Below are positions 34,653 to 41,260 of a DNA stretch of 41,260 nt, piece by piece. The translations under genes and the position numbers were made by a program. The first letter of the stretch is position 1; every line of letters begins with the position of its first letter. The notes below the pieces were generated by a model. The model searched no databases and was not told the origin of the DNA. It saw nothing but the letters and a program-made list of their open reading frames with translations. The stretch spans positions 1 through 41,260 of the forward strand of contig NZ_LDJO01000029.1 in assembly GCF_001431595.1 (NCBI RefSeq), given 5' to 3'. The DNA comes from Stenotrophomonas acidaminiphila (GTDB lineage Bacteria; Pseudomonadota; Gammaproteobacteria; Xanthomonadales; Xanthomonadaceae).

Positions 34653-35552
34653 TCAGCCCAGCAGGCCGGCCTCGCGCAGGGCTGCTTCCACTCTGGGCTG
34701 GTTTCCCGGCTCCAGTTCGGTCATCGGCAGTCGCAGCGTGCCGCCACACAGGCCCAGGCGCTGCATCGCCCACTTCACCGGGATCGGGTTGGCTTCGACG
34801 AACAGCTGCCTGTGCAGCGGCAGCAAGCGCTGCTGGATCGCCATGGCCGCCTGCACCTGGCCGGCCATCGCCGCCATGCACAGCGCGTGCATCAGCCGCG
34901 GCGCCACGTTGGCGGTGACGCTCACGTTGCCGTGGCCGCCGCAGAACATCAGCGCCACCGCGGTGGCATCGTCGCCCGAGTACACCGCGAACCCGTCCGG
35001 CACCTCGCGGATCAGCCATTGCGCGCGTTCCAGGTTGCCGGTGGCTTCCTTGATCCCGACCACGCCCGGCACCTGCGCCAGCCGCAGCACGGTGTCGTGC
35101 TGCAGGTCGGCCACGCTGCGCCCGGGCACGTTGTAGAGCACGATCGGCAGGTCGCCGGTGGCCTCGGCGATGGCACGGAAATGGCGGTACTGCCCTTCCT
35201 GGCCGGGCTTGTTGTAGTACGGCACCACCTGCAGCTGGCTGTCGGCGCCCACTTCCCGCGCGTACCGCGCCAGGGCGATGGCCTCGGCGGTGGAATTGCC
35301 GCCGCATCCGGCCATCACCGGCACCCGTCCGGCGGCCTGTTCCACCGCCACGCGGATGATCTCGCAATGCTCTTCCACGTCCACGGTGGGCGACTCGCCG
35401 GTGGTACCGACCACGCCGATGCAGTCCGTGCCCTCGGCCACGTGCCAGTCCACCAGCCTGCGCAGCGCCGCATAGTCCACGCTGCCGTCTTCGTGCATGG
35501 GCGTGACGAGCGCGACGATGCTGCCGCGGAGGAGGACGTGGGAGGATGTCAT
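34653..35552 (-). CDS. dapA: 4-hydroxy-tetrahydrodipicolinate synthase DapA
   Basis: This enzyme condenses pyruvate with aspartate semialdehyde in the lysine/diaminopimelate pathway. The active-site residues are visible: Thr50-Thr51 in GTTGESPT, Tyr140 in VLYNVPGR, Arg145, and the Schiff-base Lys168 in VGIKEATGN. The 299 aa are typical of the TIM-barrel family. ATG 35552 gives the conserved [10 protein letters not shown] start. It appears monocistronic, followed on its strand by a strong hairpin, with a promoter expected in 35553-35657. The assignment is secure. Confidence 0.95.
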   Translation of the reverse strand: MTSSHVLLRGSIVALVTPMHEDGSVDYAALRRLVDWHVAEGTDCIGVVGTTGESPTVDVEEHCEIIRVAVEQAAGRVPVMAGCGGNSTAEAIALARYAREVGADSQLQVVPYYNKPGQEGQYRHFRAIAEATGDLPIVLYNVPGRSVADLQHDTVLRLAQVPGVVGIKEATGNLERAQWLIREVPDGFAVYSGDDATAVALMFCGGHGNVSVTANVAPRLMHALCMAAMAGQVQAAMAIQQRLLPLHRQLFVEANPIPVKWAMQRLGLCGGTLRLPMTELEPGNQPRVEAALREAGLLG

Positions 35553-35657
35553 CGCGGTATCCGGAAGGCGTTCGGGGGAACCCGGATTCTAATCGCGAAG
35601 CGGCGCCCGCCGCCTTCCACGCCCGCAATGGTTTCAACCGGCAGCAAACCGGCGCGC

Positions 35658-36014
35658 TCAGGCTCCCGCGGCGGCGGGATGCAGCCGTGCCCACAGCACG
35701 ATCATCGCCAGCGCCATGAGCACCCAGACCGCCGTGGCCACGCCCAGGGTCACCGCCAGCGGCCAGCGCACGCTGCCGAAATACACCGCCACCAGGTAGC
35801 CGGCATAGGGGAACAGCGACCACAGCCCGAACAGCGCGGTTTTCTGCAGGTCGGCGCCGGAGCGCTGGCTGCCGACGATGTAGTGGGCGATCAGCGCGAA
35901 AGTGGGAAACAGCGGCACCAGGCCGGCGATGAAGAAACTCTTCGACCTGGCCAGCAGCGCGATCAACAGCACCGCCAGGGCGCCCAGCAGCGATTTCAGG
36001 AACAGGGGAATCAT
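35658..36014 (-). CDS. GlpM-like small membrane protein
   Basis: This is a 118-aa protein with about four membrane helices and the pattern of the GlpM family (LLKSLLGALAVLLIALLARS, FFIAGLVPLFPTFALIAHY, LWSLFPYAGYLVAVYF). GlpM was linked to alginate biosynthesis in Pseudomonas, but its biochemical function is not established. It lies between dapA upstream-side sequence and a DUF1304-like gene on the same strand, 54 bases from the latter. The start is ATG 36014. Confidence 0.75.
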   Translation of the reverse strand: MIPLFLKSLLGALAVLLIALLARSKSFFIAGLVPLFPTFALIAHYIVGSQRSGADLQKTALFGLWSLFPYAGYLVAVYFGSVRWPLAVTLGVATAVWVLMALAMIVLWARLHPAAAGA

Positions 36015-36068
36015 CAGGTCGTCAAGGTGGCTGTGCGGGGAAAAGCGGGCGCCCTGCCCCGGCGCCGG

Positions 36069-36428
36069 CTAGCGGGCCGCCAGGACCAGCGCCAGCGCGA
36101 TGGCGGCCGGCAGCGCCTGCACGAACAGGATCCTGCGGCTGGCGGTGGCGGCGCCGTAGAGGCCGGCCACGAGCACGCAGGCCAGGAAGAACATCCGCAC
36201 GGGGTATCCGGCCGGGCCCAACAGCAGGGCGTAGACCAGGCCGGCGGCCAGGAAGCCGTTGTAGAGCCCCTGGTTCGCCGCCAGCACCCGGGTCTGCTCG
36301 GCGAACTCCCGGGTCAGGCCAAAGGCCCTGCGTCCTGCCGGCCGCGTCCACAGGAACATCTCCAGGACAAGGATCCAGGCATGGATCAGCGCGACCAGGG
36401 CGGTTGCGATATCGGCAATGAGGAGCAT
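36069..36428 (-). CDS. DUF1304-family integral membrane protein
   Basis: This 119-aa protein (start ATG 36428, MLLIADIATALVAL) has four predicted membrane helices and the family pattern HAWILVLEMFLWTRPAGRRAFGL and ANQGLYNGFLAAGLVY. DUF1304/YqjF-type proteins are common but uncharacterised. The upstream frame extension to 36515 crosses the divergent promoter region and was rejected. It probably shares a transcript with the GlpM-like gene. Confidence 0.82.
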   Translation of the reverse strand: MLLIADIATALVALIHAWILVLEMFLWTRPAGRRAFGLTREFAEQTRVLAANQGLYNGFLAAGLVYALLLGPAGYPVRMFFLACVLVAGLYGAATASRRILFVQALPAAIALALVLAAR

Positions 36429-36544
36429 GACCGCCTCGTGCAGTCGCGGCAGGCGAGCATGATCGACTTCCCGCAGGCCGGCAAGCACCGCGGCCGTGCC
36501 GTCCCCCGGCCTCACTTACAATGCCGCCCCCTCGTTCCACCGGC

Positions 36545-37426
36545 ATGCGCATGGACATCATCGTCAACGAAGAACTCAAGGCCTACATCGATCCGCTGAC
36601 CCCGGACGAGCACGACGCGCTGGAGCGCAGCCTGCTGGCCGAGGGGTGCCGCGACGCACTGGTGCTGTGGGGCAACGTACTGGTCGACGGCCACAACCGC
36701 TACGGCATCTGCCGCAAGCACGGCATCCCGTTCCAGACGGTGCAGAACACCCGCTTCCAGTCGATGCAGGACGTGCACCTGTGGATGATCGAGCAGCACC
36801 TGGGCCGGCGCAGCGTGTCCGACTTCCAGCGCGGCGTGCTGGCCCTGCGCAAGCGCGCGATCGTCGAGGCCCGGCACCGCGCCGAGCAGGAACAGCTGCG
36901 CCGGGAGAGCGAGGGCGAGGCACCGCTGGCGGCCGCCGACGGTCCGGCCGATGCCGATCTGCCGCCATGGGAGCCGGCGCCGAGGCTGTCCAAGGCCGAA
37001 ATCGCCCGCGAAGCCAAGCTCAGTGCCAGCCAGGTGACGCTGATCGAGAAGATCAGCGCGCAGGCCGCGCAGGAGGTGATCGAAGCGGTCAAGGCCGGCG
37101 AGATCTCGCTCAGTGCCGCGGCGGTGGTCGCCAGCCTGCCGGAAGCGGAACAGCGCGCGGCCGCCCAGGGGGGCAAGGACCAGCTGAAGGAAGCCGCCCG
37201 GCGCGTGCGCGAATCGCGTCGCAAGCCCAGGGCGGCGCCCGAGCCGGATACCGCACAGACGCCGCCGGCCATGCCCGCGCAGGCCGACGGCGATGCGGGC
37301 GAAGTGGACGCCCTGCGCCAGCGCGTGGCCTCGCTGACCGCGGAAAACCAGGCGTTGCGCATGGAGCTGGAAGCGCTGCGCGCGCGCCTGGCCAGCGCCG
37401 CCACGGCGGAAGCCACCGAGGCCTGA
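36545..37426 (+). CDS. Orphan ParB/Srx-like protein (plasmid partition-related type)
   Basis: This cytoplasmic, probably DNA-binding protein of about 293 aa starts at ATG 36545 or 36551 (36521 is an alternative). A ParB/sulfiredoxin-like N-terminal domain (about residues 1-85) includes LVLWGNVLVDGHNRYGICRKHG. A helix-turn-helix-like stretch (LSKAEIAREAKLSASQVTLIEKI, about 150-172) and ISLSAAAVVASLP follow. The C-terminus is a predicted coiled coil (VDALRQRVASLTAENQALRM). The GERRxRA box of chromosomal ParB CTPases is replaced by DGHNRY, as in plasmid/ICE-type relatives. No ParA is nearby, so segregation is doubtful. Confidence 0.8.
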   Translation: MRMDIIVNEELKAYIDPLTPDEHDALERSLLAEGCRDALVLWGNVLVDGHNRYGICRKHGIPFQTVQNTRFQSMQDVHLWMIEQHLGRRSVSDFQRGVLALRKRAIVEARHRAEQEQLRRESEGEAPLAAADGPADADLPPWEPAPRLSKAEIAREAKLSASQVTLIEKISAQAAQEVIEAVKAGEISLSAAAVVASLPEAEQRAAAQGGKDQLKEAARRVRESRRKPRAAPEPDTAQTPPAMPAQADGDAGEVDALRQRVASLTAENQALRMELEALRARLASAATAEATEA

Positions 37427-37428
37427 GC

Positions 37429-37465
37429 GCCCTGGCGGTGACACGCCGCGCGCCTCCGCCAGGGC
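37429..37465 (+). terminator. Strong stem-loop after the ParB-like gene
   Basis: GCCCTGGCGG (37429-37438) pairs perfectly with CCGCCAGGGC (37456-37465) over a 17-base loop, starting 2 bases after the stop codon. It is a good terminator candidate although no T-tract follows. Confidence 0.6.
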
Positions 37466-37562
37466 ACCGGCGGCATGCGCCGGCGCTGCCGGCAGCCGGC
37501 GGTGGAATTGCAAGACGGCGGGCGAGGCGGTCACCATGCGCGTGTCCCCACAGGAGTCGGCC

Positions 37563-38636
37563 ATGGCCTCGGCATCCCCTGAACTGGAGCAGTTCGTCCG
37601 CGACGCGCTGATGCGCGGCCACGACCGCGAGCAGGTGCGCCAGGCCCTGCTCGCCGCCGGCTGGAGCGCCGAGCAGATACGCGGCGTGCTGGACGGCTGG
37701 GCCGAAGTGGGTTTCGCGCTGCCGGTGCCGCGCCCGCGCGCCTCGCTGTCGGCGCGCGAAGCCTTCCTCTACCTGGTGCTGTTCAGCACCCTGTACTTCT
37801 TCGCCTGGAACCTGGGCAGCCTGGTGTTCGCCCTGCTCGAGCACGCCCTGCCCGACCCGGCCGACGCGCAGTGGCAGGTGGCGCGGCTGACCGGTTCGAT
37901 CCGCTGGTCGATCTCGGCGCTGGTCATCGCCTTCCCGGTGTTCGCCTTCCTCGCCCGCCACCTTGCCCACGACGTGGCGCGCAACCCGATCAAGCGCCTG
38001 TCGCCGGTTCGCCGCTGGCTGACCTACCTGACCCTGTTCGTCGCCGCCAGCGTGCTCATCGGCGACCTGACCACGCTGGTGTTCAACCTGCTCGGCGGCG
38101 AACTGAGCCTGCGCTTCGTGCTCAAGGTCGCGGTGGTGGCGGCGATCGCCGGCACCGTGTTCGGCCACTACCTGCGCGACCTGCGCCGCGAGGAAGTCGC
38201 CGACGGCGGCCACGCCGGTTCCGGTCGCGGTGTGCTGTGGGCGACCGGCGTCGCCACGGTGCTGGCGGTCGCTGCCGGCGTATGGACCATGGACTCGCCG
38301 ATGCAGCAGCGGCAGCTGCGGCTGGACGAAGCCCGCATCGGCGACCTGCAGACCCTGGAGTCGGCCATTGCCGCATGGCGCGGCGAACACGACGCGCTGC
38401 CGCCCGACATGGACGCGCTGGCCGCGCAGCCGGGCGTCAACCTGCCGCGGCGCGATCCGGCCGGCGGCGCGGATTACCGCTACCGCCGCATCGATGACAG
38501 CCACTACGAACTGTGCGCGGACTTCGCCACCGACAGCGGCCAGCGCCGCGCGCGCTGGCGCCTGCCGCAGGCCGGACAATGGGCGCATCCGGCCGGATCG
38601 CACTGCTTCCGCCGCAGCGCGGGCGACAAGGATTGA
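37563..38636 (+). CDS. DUF5671-like membrane protein with a C-terminal soluble domain
   Basis: From ATG 37563 (357 aa; AGGAG at 37552-37556 supports this start over 37536) the protein opens with a short helical domain resembling a UBA-like fold (LEQFVRDALMRGHDREQVRQALLAAGWS). Four to five membrane helices follow (about residues 65-220), as in DUF5671 proteins, then a further helix near residue 230. A soluble C-terminal part (about 250-355) contains RIGDLQTLESAIAAW and YRYRRIDDSHYELCADF, recalling type II secretion minor-pilin tails. The function is unknown. The next gene begins almost on its stop codon, so they are probably co-expressed. Confidence 0.78.
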   Translation: MASASPELEQFVRDALMRGHDREQVRQALLAAGWSAEQIRGVLDGWAEVGFALPVPRPRASLSAREAFLYLVLFSTLYFFAWNLGSLVFALLEHALPDPADAQWQVARLTGSIRWSISALVIAFPVFAFLARHLAHDVARNPIKRLSPVRRWLTYLTLFVAASVLIGDLTTLVFNLLGGELSLRFVLKVAVVAAIAGTVFGHYLRDLRREEVADGGHAGSGRGVLWATGVATVLAVAAGVWTMDSPMQQRQLRLDEARIGDLQTLESAIAAWRGEHDALPPDMDALAAQPGVNLPRRDPAGGADYRYRRIDDSHYELCADFATDSGQRRARWRLPQAGQWAHPAGSHCFRRSAGDKD

Positions 38637-38638
38637 GC

Positions 38639-39922
38639 GTGGCGCCGGCCGATCCGCGCCGCGCCCAGCTGCGCCGGCTCAAGCTGTACGCGCTGGCGAT
38701 GCTGCTGGCGATGCTGGCCGGCTTCGTCCTCAGCCACTTCAATGGCGGGCACGGCGCCTGGGCGTGGGTCGGCGCGTTCTGCGAGGCGGCCATGGTCGGC
38801 GCATTGGCCGACTGGTTCGCGGTGGTGGCGCTGTTCCGCCGCCCGTTGAACCTGCCGATCCCGCATACCGCCATCATCCCGCGCAGCAAGGCGCGCATCG
38901 CCGACAGCCTGGCGCTGTTCGTGCGCGACCACTTCCTCGAGCCGGAGGCGTTGCTGGCCAAGCTGAAGGTATTCGACCCGGCCACGCGCCTGGGCCACTG
39001 GCTGGCGCAGCCGCAGCAGGCGCGGATGCTGGCCGGCATGGCACGCGGCTGGGCACTGCAGGCGCTGGACCTGCTGGACGAATCGGCCGTGCGCCGGGCC
39101 ATCCAGGGTTTCGTGGTCGAACAGCTGCGGCAATGGAACGCCGCGGCCACCGCCGGCGACCTGCTCGGCCTGCTGACCGCCGACGACCGCCACCAGCGGG
39201 TGCTGGACGAGGGCCTGACCCGCATCGCCGGCTGGCTCGACAGCGACACCGTGCGCCAGCGCGCCTCGGCGCTGATCGTGCGCTACATCCGCAAGGAATG
39301 GCCGAAGCTGGCCAGCACCGTGGACTGGGTCAAACCGATCGACGAGATCGGCGATTCGCTCGCCGAGCGCATGGCCCGCGCCGGGCTGGACGAACTGCAG
39401 GCGATCCTGTCCGAACCCGGGCATCCGCTGCGCCAGGACTACGCACGCTGGCTGGGCGGCTACCTGCAGCGGTTGCGCGACGATCCCGCACTGGCCGCGC
39501 GGGTGGACGCGCTCAAGCAGCAGGTGATCGACCATCCGGCCGTGCAGGACTACGTGCAGGGCCTGTGGCAGCGCATCCACCAGCAGCTGCGCGACGACCT
39601 GTCGCGCGAGGATTCGGTGCTGGCCGCGCACCTTGAACGCAACCTCGGCAAGCTCGGCGCCACCATCGGCCGCGACCCGGCGCTGCGCGATGCGCTCAAC
39701 CAGCACATGCTGGCCGGCGCCGAACGCCTCACCACGCGCCTGCGCAGCGGCGTGACCACGCACATCGCGCAGACGCTCAAGGCCTGGGACGAGCGCAAGC
39801 TGGTCGAGCAGCTGGAACTCAGCGTGGGCCGCGACCTGCAGTACATCCGCTTCAACGGCACCCTGGTCGGCGGCCTGATCGGCGTGCTGCTGCATGCACT
39901 GACCGTCTGGCTGCGCTTCTGA
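38639..39922 (+). CDS. DUF445 family membrane protein (YjiN-like)
   Basis: This is a 427-aa protein with two N-terminal membrane helices (about residues 12-55) and a long helical remainder ending in a C-terminal hydrophobic helix. The conserved ALADWFAVVALFRRPLNLPIPHTA stretch near residue 60 and the IPRSKARIADSL segment identify DUF445. The start is GTG 38639 or TTG 38633, the latter overlapping the upstream stop. The family function is unknown; a membrane-organising role has been proposed only by analogy. No operon partner beyond the upstream membrane protein is evident. Confidence 0.87.
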   Translation: MAPADPRRAQLRRLKLYALAMLLAMLAGFVLSHFNGGHGAWAWVGAFCEAAMVGALADWFAVVALFRRPLNLPIPHTAIIPRSKARIADSLALFVRDHFLEPEALLAKLKVFDPATRLGHWLAQPQQARMLAGMARGWALQALDLLDESAVRRAIQGFVVEQLRQWNAAATAGDLLGLLTADDRHQRVLDEGLTRIAGWLDSDTVRQRASALIVRYIRKEWPKLASTVDWVKPIDEIGDSLAERMARAGLDELQAILSEPGHPLRQDYARWLGGYLQRLRDDPALAARVDALKQQVIDHPAVQDYVQGLWQRIHQQLRDDLSREDSVLAAHLERNLGKLGATIGRDPALRDALNQHMLAGAERLTTRLRSGVTTHIAQTLKAWDERKLVEQLELSVGRDLQYIRFNGTLVGGLIGVLLHALTVWLRF

Positions 39923-39962
39923 TACCGGCCGGACCGCGATACGCCGGGCATGGCCGCACCGC

Positions 39963-40199
39963 GTGGCCTCCTGTTCGATCAATCGAGAATGGCGCGGGCT
40001 GGGCTGGGCGATGCTGGTCCTTGGCGCAGGCCCGTGCGCGCACGCGCAGGGCTGGGCAGCGGGGCCAGTAATGGGGCTTGGCGCGCTGACCGTTGCCGGA
40101 CTGCTGCTGGCCCTCGCGCTCCATCCATGCCGGCCACGCCGGGTGGTGCCGCTGGCGTGGACGCCGCCGCCCGCCGGACTGCGGGTCGCGCGGGGTTGA
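39963..40199 (+). CDS. Possible short DUF3325-like membrane protein, maybe truncated
   Basis: This 78-aa frame begins at GTG 39963 without a clear ribosome-binding site. It holds a membrane-like core (LGWAMLVLGAGPCAHAQGW and GLGALTVAGLLLALALHPCRPR) that recalls the second half of DUF3325 proteins, which occur beside siderophore receptors. The first helix expected in that family is missing. It may be a remnant, a divergent small protein or a chance frame. It lies in the otherwise empty 362-base gap between the DUF445 and RidA-family genes. Confidence 0.35.
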   Translation: MASCSINREWRGLGWAMLVLGAGPCAHAQGWAAGPVMGLGALTVAGLLLALALHPCRPRRVVPLAWTPPPAGLRVARG

Positions 40200-40243
40200 C
40201 GGCAGCGGCGCATGCGCGGCGATGCCGGGCGATGGGCGCTCCC

Positions 40244-40272
40244 CCGTTCCCGGATCGACAACCCGGGAACGG
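40244..40272 (-). terminator. Stem-loop after the RidA-family gene
   Basis: CCGTTCCCGG (40244-40253) pairs perfectly with CCGGGAACGG (40263-40272) around a 9-base loop, 12 bases past the RidA-family stop on the minus strand. It is a good structural terminator candidate without a T-tract. Confidence 0.6.
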
Positions 40273-40284
40273 CACCGGCCACGC

Positions 40285-40632
40285 TTACGGCACGGCCGCG
40301 GTGACGACGATCTCGATCTTCCACGCCGGGTTGGCGAGCTTGGCCTGCACCGTGGCGCGCGCGGGCGTGGCGCCTTCCGGCACCCACTTGTCCCAGGCCT
40401 GGTTCATGCCCGCGAAATCGGCCATGTCGGCCAGGAAGATCTCCGCGCGCAGGATGTGGCGCTTGTCGGTCGGCGCCAGCCGCAGCAGGTCGTCGATGGC
40501 CTGCAGCACCTGCTCGGTCTGGCCGACGATGTCGGCGCTGGTGTCTTCGGGCACCTGCCCGGCCAGGTACGCCACGCCGTGGTAGATGGTCATTTCCGAC
40601 ATGCGCGGACCGGTATCGAAACGTTCGATCAT
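40285..40632 (-). CDS. RidA/YjgF-family protein (probable imine/enamine deaminase)
   Basis: From ATG 40632 (MIERFDTGPRMSEMTIY, 115 aa) the protein has the trimeric chorismate-mutase-like fold of the RidA family. Visible elements are YLAGQVPED (about residues 22-30), the helical DIVGQTEQVLQAIDDLL, and the conserved Arg in TPARATVQAKL that binds the substrate carboxylate in active members. The typical role is deamination of reactive 2-aminoacrylate-type intermediates. The exact subgroup is unclear; it may be a Rid2-7 rather than an archetypal RidA. The longer frame towards 41145 crosses the next gene and was rejected. Confidence 0.9.
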   Translation of the reverse strand: MIERFDTGPRMSEMTIYHGVAYLAGQVPEDTSADIVGQTEQVLQAIDDLLRLAPTDKRHILRAEIFLADMADFAGMNQAWDKWVPEGATPARATVQAKLANPAWKIEIVVTAAVP

Positions 40633-40682
40633 GGGTTTTCCCGTGGGTGGATGTAGGCCCATTGTGCCCGCAACGGATGGTT

Positions 40683-41260
40683 TCAGCGGTGGCGGCGCGG
40701 TTGCCGCCACAACTGCAGGGCGGCCAGCGCCAGCCACCCGACCACCAGCGCGATCACCGCCTTCTGTCCCAGCCCGCGCGGCGTGTCGCGCCAGAGCACG
40801 TGCAGCCACAGCCCGGCGAACACCAGCCACGCCCACCACCACGCAAGCCGGTGGACGCCGCGCCAGCGGCGGTCGCGGCCGAAACACCAGGCCTGCAGCA
40901 GCATCGCCGTGGTGACGCAGAGGAATGCGGCCTGCGCAGCCAGCGCATGCACCAGCGGCGCCAGCGCCGGTGCGCGCTGCGGCAGCCAGCTGTCGCCCAC
41001 GGCCACCGTGGCCAGGCCGATGCCGGCCACGCAGAACAGGGCCAGCGGCAGGCCGCGCCGTGCCGCGCCGTGCGCCTGCGCGTACAGCGCGGTGGCGAGC
41101 ACCACGATCGCCACCGCCAGCACGCAGTAGGCGCCGCGCAGCCACAGCCCGTGCGGGCCGTGCAGGTACAGGCTGAGCGTGGCGCGCGTCCAGTCCAGGT
41201 CGGTGCGTGCGATCTGCAGCCAGGCCGCGGTAGCGGCGAACAGCAGCAGCGCGGCCAGCA
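40683..41260 (-). CDS. DUF998-like membrane protein, partial at the window edge
   Basis: The frame is open to the last base of the window, so the N-terminus lies outside it. The visible part (about 192 aa) has about six membrane helices, starting with LAALLLFAATAAW and a conserved-looking LSLYLHGPHGLWLRGAYCVLA, then VHALAAQAAFLCVTTAMLLQAW. This resembles DUF998, a family of unknown function. A GTG at 41121-41123 is internal and not the start. It lies 50 bases upstream of the RidA-family gene on the same strand. Confidence 0.7.
   Translation of the reverse strand, partial: LAALLLFAATAAWLQIARTDLDWTRATLSLYLHGPHGLWLRGAYCVLAVAIVVLATALYAQAHGAARRGLPLALFCVAGIGLATVAVGDSWLPQRAPALAPLVHALAAQAAFLCVTTAMLLQAWCFGRDRRWRGVHRLAWWWAWLVFAGLWLHVLWRDTPRGLGQKAVIALVVGWLALAALQLWRQPRRHR

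Noticed and set aside
1..41260. CRISPR array, tRNA/rRNA genes, insertion sequence or prophage
   Set aside because: No regularly spaced repeats, cloverleaf or rRNA sequence, transposase, integrase or phage structural gene was recognised on either strand.

Overview
The window is a very GC-rich, tightly packed bacterial chromosome segment. Gene content and order point to a gammaproteobacterium of the Xanthomonadaceae/Lysobacteraceae type (Luteimonas, Lysobacter, Pseudoxanthomonas, Stenotrophomonas). This is inferred from protein character, not from a database search. No rRNA, tRNA, CRISPR array, prophage or insertion sequence was recognised. The content is mostly housekeeping and metabolic genes with some accessory transport and signalling modules.

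Layout. (1) 1-12138 is an expanded form of the conserved miaB-ybeZ(phoH)-ybeY-corC block. A divergently controlled TetR/HlyD/ABC-2 exporter (1751-5475) lies between miaB and phoH. An apparently frameshifted small gene (6679-7164) lies between phoH and ybeY. Two exported or membrane proteins of unknown function follow ybeY. A DUF4105/Lnb-like membrane protein sits directly behind corC, where lnt is found in many relatives, and corA follows. (2) 12193-13497 encodes a probably Tat-exported M24 peptidase. (3) 13522-22285 is a polyamine uptake and catabolism locus: aldehyde dehydrogenase, potI, potH, potG, potF and a gamma-glutamylputrescine synthetase-like gene on the minus strand, with a divergent FAD oxidase (puuB-like). 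(4) 22332-30329 is a heavy-metal efflux system on the minus strand: response regulator, frameshifted histidine kinase, membrane fusion protein, CzcA/CusA-type RND pump, DUF3240 protein and TolC-type outer-membrane protein. (5) 30489-32348 holds a dual-receiver GGDEF protein and a bacteriohemerythrin. The latter is preceded by a perfect FNR/ANR-type site at the class II position of a plausible promoter. (6) 32497-41260 is mixed: MHS-type transporter, tandem PepSY protein, dapA, GlpM-like and DUF1304 membrane proteins, an orphan ParB-like protein, two membrane proteins, a RidA-family protein and a truncated DUF998-like membrane protein running off the end.

How they work together. The pot/puu genes would import putrescine or spermidine, gamma-glutamylate it and oxidise it, and the dehydrogenase would remove an aldehyde intermediate. 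The two-component pair probably controls the adjacent metal pump. The GGDEF/bacteriohemerythrin pair suggests, but does not prove, an oxygen-linked c-di-GMP module. The most notable points are the FNR-type site, the apparent frameshifts in two loci, the Lnb-like gene beside corC, and a cluster of DnaA-box-like 9-mers behind miaB. I saw no clear evidence of a wholly new defence or mobile system.
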